A DNA stretch of 64,000 nt from the NCBI RefSeq assembly GCF_002575655.3, contig NC_053035.3:378611792-378675791 (forward strand), written 5' to 3'. Positions 44,907 through 54,724 of the stretch are shown in pieces. This DNA is from Aegilops tauschii subsp. strangulata (lineage: Eukaryota > Streptophyta > Magnoliopsida > Poales > Poaceae). A program made the translations under genes and the position numbers. The stretch's first letter is position 1. Each line of letters starts with the position of its first letter. Below the pieces are notes generated by a model, which was given only the letters and a program-made list of their open reading frames with translations, was not told the DNA's origin and did no database searches.

Positions 44907-46223
44907 GCCACTGGCTCTTGTGATGTACATATTTTGACAATGTATATATTATGATGAATATAATAAAGCCGGCATCCCTGATAATTTAGGGCCTCTGTCA
45001 TTTCATTTCTGATAATAATGAGTCTTTATTGTCACTTCATATGGTCACTTGGGGGCTTTCTGCTCACTGAGCATAGCTATGACTACCCTTTTGATCCGGC
45101 TTGTACGCCATGATTTTAAAACACTTGGGGGCTTCCTGCTCATTGAGCATAGCTATGACTACCCTTGTTGATCTGGCTTGTATGCCTGGAATAAAATATT
45201 ACTTGGGGGCTCTTTGTTCAACAGAAAAGAGTTTTTATGACCCTTGTAATAGGCTTGGGAGCCAGGCTTGGAAGCCAAGTGCATTCACCTAAAAACCCGG
45301 GTTATCCTGCCTTTTTAAGTCTGCCACTTCGCCCAGATTGACTGGAATGACCCGCCGTACTTTTGACAAGTCAATCTTATACAGACCCTGAACTTGTCAA
45401 AGTTAAAACGACGATTGGTCATGTGAGGCCCGGCTTATAAGGTTGCATGAAGGTTTAACTCAGCGGTTGTGTGGCCCTTTGAAAGCACTTGACTTGAAGG
45501 CTTGGCAGCCTATGAAAGCCTAGTTTTTATCTTTTGATTTATATTTGATTTGAACATTTTTTGAGGTTCATCTTTTGTGACATGTTAATACATGGTTGAA
45601 AACTGATGAGGGCTATGATGCCTTATGGTTCATATATGAAATTACCCGGTGTTTATTAACCCGGCCTGGCTTTGGACTATAAGTCGCCAGTGTATGATGA
45701 TCTTATATACTTGGAAGCGATGTGCTCTAAGTTTTGGGATATTACCCCTTGCTGCATATGGCGTTGTAAGCCGTCGGCATATGTCAATTAAACAGGGCAT
45801 TGGGCGCTCCATCTTTTGGGTTGTACCCCTTACTGCAGTGGTATGGTAAGTCGGCAGCATGAGCAAATATCACAGGTATGATATGTTTGTTATGATTATA
45901 TATGGTTATGATTAAGCCGGCCCTGGTTGTGGACTGTTTTAGTCACCAGTGGTTTTATATGGGGTATTATGACCCGTCCTGCGGTAAACCGCCAGGGCAC
46001 TTGTGATCTGTTTGTATGCAGGAACAAACTTAAATTGATGATATTATAAGCATAAGTGGTAGATCTTAAATTGGCGGATCAACAGTGTTATGCAAAATAA
46101 AAAGTGCTCGATGGCACAACAAATCAAAGTTTAACTAGCCTATTACAAGGCATCTGATGGCCCAACAAGCATAAGTGTTTTGATGATATCAGCGCAGCAA
46201 AGTATTATGCTCAATAAACCGGC
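44907..46223. other. Tat 3' spacer with CTTGGGGGCT repeats
   Basis: Non-coding sequence holds a roughly 74-bp tandem duplication (ACTTGGGGGCTT ... GAGCATAGCTATGACTACCC, 45046 and 45122). Further ACTTGGGGGCT tracts occur at 45199, 47226 and 47302. These purine tracts resemble repeated polypurine tracts. Two diverged copies of a phrase ending TTACTGCA/TTGCTGCA with TATGGTAAG lie near 45750 and 45840. Confidence 0.65.
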
Positions 46224-46792
46224 TCATGACTGTGGGCGGGTCGAAGTCTCCAGGTCATCCTGCGTTTCTTCTTCATCTCCAGCTCCTTGGTTATCCACCA
46301 GCTGGAAGTCAGGCGTAGCCCAGTTGATACCGGTCAATGCTCTAAATACAGCTTCATCATCAATGAGGTTTGATGGATCAATGTCAGGAGCGAAGGTGTG
46401 CTTACGAATCGGCGGGATGAGATCCGTCTGCGGATGAATCGACGCCTTCACTTTCTTATTTTCAGTGTCATAAGCCGCCTGGTATGTGGAAAGATTGGTT
46501 TCATCAGCCAGCTTACTTGTTAAGGGACGCATTGCTCTTGGTATCTCTGCAAAATCATCAGCGCTGAAGGCAGAACCATCACCGGCTCTGGCGGCTCCCC
46601 GTTTCAAATCATCAATCCCTTGGGGTAGCACAGATAACTTCTCCAGTGTGTCTTTGATGAGTGGTGAAGGAGACTTGTTGTGCAGCGCAACAGCAATGGT
46701 TCCTTGGGCACCAGTATATAACTGTTCTACAAGAGTGTAGACAGCCTTAAGCCGGACGCGCATATCTTAGCCCAATTTAGCGCTCCGAGAAC
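46224..46792 (-). pseudogene. Tat antisense gene, last exon
   Basis: A frame of about 180 codons (MRVRLKAVYTLVEQLYTGAQ ... STRPQS) lies opposite to pol. It begins after an acceptor-like TGTAG at 46793 and has one TAA just before the MRVRL. Tat elements such as Grande carry antisense frames between pol and the 3' LTR. The product is unknown. Confidence 0.6.
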
Positions 46793-46870
46793 CTACATCA
46801 GTAAAGTTATGGGTAAGTCGGCAGCCGTTTATAGTATTATTATTAACATGCAAGGGAGACATGCTCTTAC

Positions 46871-47168
46871 CAAAGATGGCTGATGACATGATATGGACTT
46901 GCTGTTTTAAGCTGGATAACTCGTCATTCACCGGTTTAAGTGCGGCTTCAGCATCTTCCGCTCTCTTCAATAGAGCTGCTTTTTCAGTTTCCCAGCCATC
47001 TCTGTCAATATTGAAGTTTTGCTTGAGCTGCTCAATGTTCTCTAAGGTAGTCGTCAATTCTGATTTGGCCTTGGATGTTTCAGATTGTTGAGTTTTTATA
47101 TTGACCTTCAGATCATTCAGCTGCGAGTCCTTCTCAGAAAGTTCAGCCGGTGGTATAAGCATGGACAT
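46871..47168 (-). pseudogene. Tat antisense gene, coiled-coil exon
   Basis: The sequence is strongly helical with heptad-like spacing: KSELTTTLENIEQLKQNFNI and KAALLKRAEDAEAALKPVND. It ends at a canonical donor (TTTG|GTAAGAGC), giving a 78-bp intron (46793-46870) to the next exon. Its 5' border is near 47150. Confidence 0.6.
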
Positions 47169-47724
47169 ATATTATGAGTATAATTATTGTGGAGTCCCAA
47201 GCACAATACAAGTATTTTCCTTGGCACTTGGGGGCTAATTTCTATTGCTTCTTCAAACTTTGTAAAGTCCCAAGCACAATACAAGTATTATACTTAGCAC
47301 TTGGGGGCTAATGCATATTGCTTTTACTTAAGCCAGAATCATTGGCTGACCCGGACAAATGATGTGATCCGTTTTATAAAGACTACAGGTTGGGTTGTTG
47401 ATTTCAAACAGGATGATTAGTCCCGTCTTATTCATGACTAATTAAGCCGGCCCTTGGGGACTACAGATCCAAAGTTTATTACTACTATTTAAATTCGCGG
47501 CTTAACATGATGATTTAAGCCGGCCCTTGGGGGCTACACATGCAGAGTTGAAGTACTGTTACCATAAGTCCCGGTTCATATTGAAAGCACAAACCGGCTC
47601 TTGGGGGCTACTGGATTTGATCTATGCAACTATTGAAGTTTACAACACATTCTATTCTATCATGTCCAATAAACTTGGCGGCTAATGGAACTATATTCAT
47701 ATGGAAAGGAGTTGCAGTATTTAC
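47169..47724. other. Likely intron with repeated CTTGGGGGCT tracts
   Basis: A roughly 76-bp tandem duplication (GTCCCAAGCACAATACAAGT at 47193 and 47269) and three AAGCCGGCCCTTGGGG-type phrases (47444-47600) occur. The sequence lies between antisense exons. Confidence 0.5.
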
Positions 47725-48180
47725 CTCATAGCGCTCCTTCATCAAGTTTACTAAGCCGACTTCAAAATCATGGCTGGTGTACAGACGGTTCAAATAGCCA
47801 GAGTGGATGTCTTGGGCGCTGAACTGGGCATAGCTTTCTAAGTCTACCTTCCACTTGCCTTTATCATCAGCGGAATTATGCTTGGCTAGGACAGTGGGAT
47901 TACCCGGTGCTGTGTAACCAAGCCCAGTGATGATAACATCGTCAGCCTTCTCTTCGGCGGGCTTAGCTGGACTTGGCGGATTAGGAATCACCGGCTCAAC
48001 ATCCATATGGTCTATGGAGACTTCATGGTCTTGTGGTGGCGGATCATTAAGGGTGGCCTCAGCAGTTGGGTTAGAAGGTTCTTATTGTTGTTTTTCTGGT
48101 TCAGACGGGTTGGAGTCGTCGACCGGCTTACTCAGTTTTGCCTTCTTGCTGGGTTTAGCCTGGCCCCTGAAAATAAGAAG
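47725..48180 (-). pseudogene. Tat antisense gene, middle exon
   Basis: The frame contains SIDHMDVEPVIPNPPSPAKP, FSAQDIHSGYLNRLYTSHDF and LVNLMKERYE, then a donor (GAG|GTAAAT, 47724). A stop interrupts it near 48085. Pro/Glu-rich N-terminal part; no domain recognised. Confidence 0.55.
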
Positions 48181-49476
48181 TATAAGGAGGTCAGTATAAT
48201 GATCAGGCATAAGGTTTGAATGATTGAATATACCCTTACCCAGGTACAGTCTTGAAAGTTGGGATTTGAGTTCCCGTTGACTCGCCAGAGGAGGAATGAG
48301 AAGTCCCCTGATAGTTTGAATCAGACGGGTTAAGAGGTTGTCGGAAATGACCCGCCTTGGGATAAAATATATCAGAAATATGTAAGACCTCTGGGCGGCG
48401 TTTGCGAACCGGCGTGTTTGGTAAGCCGGACGAAATAACTATACCACCACTATGACGAGTGGTGCGGCGAGCTTCGTGTTACTGTTTCTTCAAAAGAAAG
48501 TTGGGATCCAAGTGAGCTAGATGGTGAGAAAAGCTTACTTTCCGGCTTGTTTGTCGGGTTCTCTGTGTTGGCAGAGGTTCTGAGCCGGAGGGAAGAATAA
48601 TTACCTCTGTGTCACCTGCACGGCTGGCTTCGGTGTCATCCTGATCATAGTCATTGTCAATAAGGTGTATAAAAAATGAGCCAAGAGAGTCAAGTTCTAC
48701 CTCTGACTCATCATCATCATCATCCTTGTCATCATCTAAGTTTAAATCGGCAGGCTCAATGGTCTTCTTCTTGGCAGGCGTCTTGGTAGCCTTGGTCTTG
48801 GGACGAGCCGTTTTGGCCGGTTTTTCTTGTGGCTTATTCTTCCAGAACGGAGAATCGGCCTGTTGAGGATAAAAAGGTTATAAGCAGGCATCATTATCGA
48901 AAATGTTATTGAACAAAGGTATGCAATACTTATGGCTGGCAGCTTATTGGAGGTGCAAAAAGGACTAAGTCCTGTTTTACTACAGTCTATCAAAGATTCA
49001 TTCAGCAGTGCCTTGGTGGCTTCGGCAATTTCAGCATCAGACAGCTGAATGTCGCAGTGGCGCTGGGGATCCTTTAAATCGCTAGTATATTCACACATCA
49101 AGCCGGGGCGACGGCTTAGTGGTAAGATCCTCCAGGAGACCCAACAACAAACAAGGTCGACGCCTGTTAGACCCTTAGCCATTAAGGCTCTGATCTTTGA
49201 AAAAGTCGGCGCATATTTAGCCCGCTCCTTTGAGGTGATCCGTGGGGGGAGTGGATGTGTTTTGCTAAGCCGGTGGTCGCGGTAACCCGGTAGAGGATTT
49301 TCATCTGCTGGAGATATATTCTGACAATAGAACCAAGTTTGGTTCCAATCTTTGGGATGACTTGGCGGCTTGGCATAGGGGAAGCTAGCTTCTTTCCTCT
49401 TCTGAATTGAGACTCCACCGAGTTCTTAGCTAGGCCCATCAGTAAATTCCGCCTGACGATTTAAGTAGTAAAACTC
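48181..49476 (-). pseudogene. Tat antisense gene, 5' exons, decayed
   Basis: Coding-like segments alternate between frames, including an acidic run and an Arg/Pro-rich run near 48750, and the 146-codon frame at 48742-49182 (DAEIAEATKALLNESLI). Several stops and shifts prevent a continuous reading. Exon borders are not resolved. Confidence 0.45.
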
Positions 49477-49821
49477 TCAGAACAGCTCAACTGTGGGCTC
49501 CTCTTGAAGATAAGCTTCACAGAATACTTGAAAGTTGCAGATATTGGACACAAAGTTGGGTCCAATGTCTTGAGGGTGAAGCTGGAAAAAATGAAGCACG
49601 TCATGGAAAAACTTTGAGCCGGGTGGGCTGAACCCCCGGATCATATGGTCAGTGAAAACAATTACTTCTCCGTCTTTAGGCTCAGGTGGGTTTTCTTCGC
49701 CAGGGACCCTCCAGTGGATGACTTCCTTCCTGGCTAAGGTGCCAGTAGCAACAAAATTGTTCAAGTCGTCTTCAGTAACCCGGGATTTGGCCCAATTGCA
49801 TTTAGTGTATGATTTAGCCAT
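49477..49821 (-). pseudogene. Tat antisense gene, N-terminal domain
   Basis: The start MAKSYTKCNWAKSRVTEDDL is followed by VIHWRVPGEENPPEPKDGEV and TDHMIRGFSPPGSKFFHDVL with FFQLHPQDIGPNFVSNICNF. This pattern fits the Pfam family named putative gypsy type transposon (Transposase_28, PF04195), found in proteins encoded antisense in grass gypsy elements. A stop follows at VELF and the likely continuation is shifted. Confidence 0.6.
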
Positions 49822-50839
49822 TTTTTTCGATGATCTGAAAGAAAGAACTATGTCGGTTCAAGATTATGTGGTAAGCCGGTTGATGATTTAAAAGGCAAAT
49901 AATAATGAAGCATGCATAGGTGTTAAACCGGAGGATGCCATTGAAGTTATAAGAATGAGCTATTGGCGGCTTAAGAGGGGACTAATGGTACCTGGCGGGT
50001 TATGGTTTTTGAGTTAAGCCACCCACACAATTATGGGTTTATAGATCTGAGAATGGAAAAATTACAAAGTGTTGGAAAAACAGATTTCACAGATTGATAC
50101 TATCATTTTGGATCTATGACACTTTAGATAATGGAAAAATATCTAGACCTAAAATTACAGTGCTTGAGCAGTTCATATATCCAGATTGGATTTCTTATGC
50201 AAAAGGAGATGCCCTAATATAAAAAATGAGTGCTACGACTACCGCCGCGCAGGAGGAGTACCAAGTTTGAATCAAAATCACAAGCAACGACGAAGAGCGA
50301 AGATGAACTCCGAGGAACTCATGGAAACCCTAATGGGATCTATGGGAAGAGGAAGGAGGAGAACTCACGAGAGTTGTTGAACAGCGGAGGCGCGCGGACG
50401 AACTCTGGTCGATTCAGGTTGATGCAGCGGCCATCGTTGAAGCAGTGGCAAAGGTCGACGGCGGCGGCGGAGCTCGGGCGCTGAGGCGACGCGAGGTGGA
50501 AGACAGAGACAAGGAAGCAAGGGGCGAAAGTGAAAGGGACCCCTGGCACTATTTATAACGTTGAAAGGATAAGTGGCATGCGCGGGAATCGAGGAGGCCA
50601 AAAAATGGATATTTACAGATGCCTCGATTTTTGGGAGCTTATTAAAAGAAAGGATATATATCAAAGATTTGGGCCTTGCGTGATATTAATGACAGATGAC
50701 GTCACGGCGGGTTACCACAATTCCAGGAGATGACGTCATGGCGGGTTACAAGATCTTGCGAGAGCAAAATAAAGAAGAAGGATTTTTTCTAAGTGTTGAA
50801 AGATTGATATGAACAAATTCACATCAACCTGGGGCCTAA
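49822..50839. other. Tat element 3' end, antisense promoter side
   Basis: Non-coding. It probably holds the 5' end of the antisense transcript. The segment before the 3' LTR ends ACATCAACCTGGGGCCTAA, a weak polypurine tract. A GC-rich patch lies at 50370-50490. Two copies of TGACGTCA[C/T]GGCGGGTTAC lie at 50697 and 50732. Confidence 0.5.
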
Positions 50840-51379
50840 TGTTGGGGATATAACTATTGGGTATGACCCGCCCAGGAGGGCCCGGGTCATATCACTGGCG
50901 GTTCATAATAACAAAGCCTATGAAGATGTTGAAGATGGCGGTTCACGAAGCAGGCTATTGAAGGCCTGAAGCCCAAAGGCGACTCGAGGCCCACAGGTGT
51001 AAACTGCCATATATGTGAGAGTTGTATTGTAAGGCATGTATAGTTAGTCACTGAGCCGGACACGTTGTGTATGAGCTGGCCGGGACTCCATGAGCCGCTG
51101 GGCGTCAACCTGTGTATATAAAGGGACGACCCGGCGGCGGTTTAGGGCAAGAAAACAAGAGATCGAAAGCTAGGTCAAGCATATTCGCTCCCTGGTAATC
51201 AAAACCTAAGCAATACCACCTCAAACTGGATTAGGCCTTTACCTTCACCGTAAGGGGCCGAACCAGTATAAACTCCCTGTGTCCTTTGTCCCGTTTAACC
51301 CCATTTGAGCTAACCTAGTTGCGATGGCTCCACGACTAAGTCCTTCTGCTAGGACATCTGCCGTGACAATTCCACGACA
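50840..51379 (+). repeat. Tat gypsy 3' LTR
   Basis: 540 bp, TGTTGGGG..CCACGACA, the partner of 27506-28046. Confidence 0.92.
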
Positions 51380-52981
51380 GGGGTGATTAGACCCTCAACA
51401 AGCAAAAGTAGCAGTTTTTAATTTCTTTAAGTTGAGGTGGAGTTTTAGCATAAGTTTCAACATTCACAATACATTTCAAGAAGCATGACAAGAATATTAG
51501 CAGCGGAAAGAGTAAAGCATGCAATTTGCAAAAAAGTAAAGGGATGGGATTGGAGTGTGCAAACGCAATGAGGACACGGAGATTTTTGGCGTGGTTTCGA
51601 TAGGTGGTGCTATCGTACATCCACGTTGGTGGAGACTTCAACCCACGAAGGGTAACGGTTGCGCGAGTCCACGGAGGGATCCACCCATGAAAGGTCCATG
51701 AAGAAGCAACCTTGTCTATCCCACCATGGCCATCGCCCACGAAGGACTTGCCTCACTCGGGTAGATCTTCACGAAGTAGGCTATCTCCTTGCCCTTACAA
51801 ACTCCTTGGTTCAACTCCACAATCTTGACGGAGGCTCCCAAGTGACACCTAACCAATCTAGGAGACACCACTCTCCAAAAGGTAATAGATGGTGTGATGA
51901 TGATGAACTCCTTGCTCTTGTGCTTCAAATGATAGTCTCCCCAACACTTAACTCTCTCTCACAGATTTGGCTATGGTGGAAAGATGATTTGAGTGGAAAG
52001 CAACTTGGGGAAGGGTAGAGATCAAGATCCTTGTGGTTGGATTGGAATGTCTTGGTCTAAACACATGAGTAGGTGGTTCTCTCTCAGAAAATGAGTAGTG
52101 GAAGTGTAGGCACGTTCTGATGGCTCTCTTTTGAATAGAGAAGGGGTGGAGGGGTATATATAGCCTCCACACAAACCGTTACACACATTTGACCCAACTC
52201 GGTCAGACCGAATACGAGAACTCGGTGAGACCGATTTAGTTCAAAATGTGAACGTTAGGATTCTCGGTGGGACCGGCATCATTAACTCGGTGGAACCGAT
52301 GTGCTAGGGTTAGGTCAAAACCTCATCTCGGTGTGACCGATTGCATGAACTGGGTGAGAACGATTTCAACAATGAGCAAACATAGAGTTGGTCAGGCAAA
52401 CTCGATGGGACCGATCGCTCATTTCGGTGAGACCGAAACGTTACGAAGGGAAACAGAGAGTTTGCATTGTGAACTCAGTGGGACCGATCGCTCATTTCGG
52501 TAAGACCGAAAAGTTACAAAGGGAAACAGAGAGTTTGCATTGCCATCTCGGTGAGACCGAGAACCCGATCGGTGAGACCGAATTTATTAGGGTTTCTGGC
52601 AGTGGCTATGTCAAAGGAACTCGGTGGCGCCGGATAGATCAAATCGGTGGGGCCGAGTTTGACTTTAGGTTTTGGACATATTTGGAAATGAGAAAGTGGT
52701 TGAGGGCTTTGGAGCATATCACTAAGCACTTTGAGCAAGTAGACCATTAAGAAAAACCTCATCCCCTTTTAATAGTTTTGGCTTTCCTATGGACTCAATG
52801 TGATCTTGGATCACTAAAATAGAAATGAAGAGTCTTGAGCTGTTGCCAATCTTTGTCCTTAGCATTTTGAAGGGGTTCCACATCCTCTTATCCATGCCAC
52901 GCCATTGTTGAACTTTCTGAAATATACTAGATAAAGATATTAGTCCAACAAGAGATATGTTGACATTAATTACCAAAATCA
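51380..52981 (-). repeat. Maximus-like 5' LTR, main segment
   Basis: It continues the LTR broken at 27505 (GGGTGATTAGACCCTCAAC matches 19865 onwards) and ends ATTACCAAAATCA. The palindrome array recurs at 52198-52660, and a TATATATA lies near 52157. Confidence 0.92.
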
Positions 52982-53248
52982 CCCTACGAGTTTTCCATAT
53001 ATTGATCTTGCTAATTTACTATTGTTGCTGCTACTGTTACAATTGCTACCAAACTACTGCTATCAAAACTATCATATTACTGTGCTACTAATCACTTTGA
53101 CGCAGATACTATATCTCCAGGTGTGGCTCAATTGACAACTCAGCTGCTAATACTTACAAATATTCTTTGGCTCCCCTTGTGTCTAATCTATAAATTTTGG
53201 CTGGATACTCTACCCTCGAAAACTGTTGCGAAAACTTGTGGGTTATCA
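52982..53248 (+). repeat. Athila-like 5' LTR, right segment
   Basis: This is the end of the outer gypsy LTR (..CTCGAAAACTGTTGCGAAAA..GGGTTATCA). It directly precedes the leader and PBS, so it belongs to the LTR begun at 19169. Confidence 0.85.
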
Positions 53249-53259
53249 AGACCTTTTTC

Positions 53260-53277
53260 TAGCGCCGTTGTCGGGGA
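53260..53277 (+). promoter_or_regulatory. Primer-binding site, tRNA-Asp type, decayed
   Basis: TAGCGCCGTTGTCGGGGA lies 11 bases after the LTR end. It differs at two positions from the usual TGGCGCCGTTGCCGGGGA. Confidence 0.8.
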
Positions 53278-53322
53278 GCATAACTATATTTGTTGAGTCA
53301 CTTGGGATATTTATTTATCACT

Positions 53323-54092
53323 ATGAAGACTCTAAAGGATACTCAAACCAAGATCTTTCCCTCTAGGATGAGGAGAGGTAAGGAACTGCCATCTAGCTCT
53401 ACACTTGATTCTCCTTCTGTTATGAGTAAGCTTGCAACACCACCACCTGCTATTAATTCTGATAAGTTGCTAGTTATTGACGATGCTACTTCTGCTATGA
53501 ATGATGCTTATGATGATGCTAGTACTTTGCCTGATAAGACTGTGCCACTAGGTGAACTCCTTGATGAACAACTTGCTAGAATTAAAAATACTGAGAATGC
53601 TGAAACTGGTGAAATTGCTGAAACTGGTGAGATTCTTGAAACTGCATATTATGAAACACCTATTAGACCTAGCTCTCCTAGATACGAATTGCCTGATATA
53701 CCTGAGGGTCATGTTATGGAAGGAGAGGTAGCTGAGGATTTGCTTGCTTGTAAGGATAGAGAAGATCTTAAGAAACAGTTATGCAAATTGAAAGAGAAAA
53801 CTTTGAATGCTAGAATGAAATGTGATCCTAAGTTTGCTACTTCACCTATCCTTGTTACTGATAAGGATTACGAATTCTCTGTAGACCCAGAGTTAAGTAC
53901 TTTGGTTGAATCTGATCCTTTCCATGGTTATGAAACCGAAACTGTTGTGACACATCTTACTAAGTTAAATGATATAGCCACCCTATTCACTCAAGATGAG
54001 AAGATTCGCTTCTACTATATTCTCAAGTTATTTCCATTCTCATTAAAGGATGATGCTAACATGTGGTACAATACTCTTGCTCTTGGTTGTGT
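53323..54092 (+). pseudogene. Athila-lineage gag, truncated
   Basis: The start MKTLKDTQTKIFPSRMRRGK (53323) is preferred over the ATG at 53290 because the upstream residues look like leader. An acidic Thr/Glu-rich N-terminus includes two near-repeats of ETGEIAETGEI. A gag-like segment follows (LTKLNDIATLFTQDEKIRFY, LKLFPFSLKDDANMWYNTL). The frame is open for about 257 codons and is cut in the gag domain at 54092 by CACTA-2. Confidence 0.8.
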
Positions 54093-54290
54093 CACTACTA
54101 GGGAAAAGGCTAGCAGTAGCGCCGGTTTTAGGTATATCAGTAGCGCGGGGTGGCGCACTACAGCTAAGGTTTATCAGTAGCATGTGCTTGCCCGCGTTAC
54201 TGCTAGACGTGCTTAGCAGTAGCGCTTTTGGTGCACAACGCTACTGGTAGTTACTAGTAGCGCGCATCCCTACCCGCGCTACTACTATTG
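54093..54290. repeat. CACTA-2 terminal and subterminal repeats
   Basis: The terminal CACTACTAGGGAAAAGG is followed by alternating AGTAGCGC and GCGCTACT/GCGTTACT units in both orientations. Confidence 0.85.
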
Positions 54291-54394
54291 TTGGGTATTT
54301 CTTTTTGTTTTATTTTGTATTCGTACGCCATTATACAAGTTTTCATACAGTAACAATCTAGAGATTGTTTTTACATCAGAATGAGTTACTACAT

Positions 54395-54505
54395 CATTGG
54401 GTGAAAGAACCGTGGATTAGTTTCAAGTGCATGGATCCAAAGTGACCATTCGTCACTTTGGATCCTTGCACTTGAAACTAAACTGCGGTTCTTTCACCCA
54501 ATGAC
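54395..54505. repeat. Long hairpin: 53-bp inverted repeat, 5-nt loop
   Basis: The left arm 54395-54447 (TCATTGGGTGAAAGAACCG..CCAAAGTGAC) and right arm 54453-54505 are reverse complements with about five mismatches around the middle. The loop is CATTC. It lies in CACTA-2 between the subterminal repeats and the Copia insertion, in non-coding DNA. Confidence 0.93.
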
Positions 54506-54724
54506 ATAATATCTCATCATCATATCATTAACAACTTATCATCATAATACATCATTGTCATATAACACCTCCTCATGATCATCATTTTTATCAATGAGAC
54601 ATCATATAGCAAGTTGGTCAGTAGTCATAATCATAACTCCTCATCATCATCAACTCTAACACGTTGTACCACATAATAACACATTGTACCTAGGACCTAC
54701 TTCTCTCTCATAGGACCTACTAGG

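Larger units (their letters stand above)
27506..51379 (+). mobile_element. Tat-lineage gypsy retrotransposon
   Basis: Two similar LTRs (541 and 540 bp) flank an internal region ordered gag, protease, reverse transcriptase, RNase H, second RNase H, integrase, then about 6 kb with antisense frames. This is the Tat (Grande/RIRE2/Ogre) layout. Flanking pentamers GAGGT (27501-27505) and GGGGT (51380-51384) agree at four of five positions, a decayed TSD. The element interrupts the Maximus-like 5' LTR and is itself interrupted at 31949-42274 by CACTA-1. Confidence 0.92.
19830..52981 (-). mobile_element. Maximus-like Sirevirus (Copia), split by a gypsy element
   Basis: On the minus strand the element reads 5' LTR (52981-51380 plus 27505-27471), PBS for initiator tRNA-Met, gag-protease, integrase, reverse transcriptase-RNase H, a 2-kb spacer and 3' LTR (21469-19830). 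The LTRs start TGATTTTGGTAATTAATG and end GATCCTTTCA. Gag and pol protein sequence resembles the Sirevirus/Maximus lineage. No TSD is present (TTAAT left, CCCTA right). The 5' LTR is split by the Tat element at 27506-51379. Coding has several stops and frameshifts. Confidence 0.9.
19169..54092 (+). mobile_element. Outer Athila-lineage gypsy element, split
   Basis: The 5' LTR begins TGATACGTCTCCACCG at 19169 and breaks at 19829. It resumes at 52982 and ends ...GTGGGTTATCA at 53248, followed by a tRNA-Asp-type PBS and the start of gag. Gag is cut at 54092 by a CACTA element. A Copia nest of more than 33 kb (19830-52981) sits in the LTR. The visible LTR portions total only about 930 bp, shorter than I recall for this family, so a piece was probably lost at the Copia insertion. 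The rest of the element lies to the right of the window. Confidence 0.85.
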
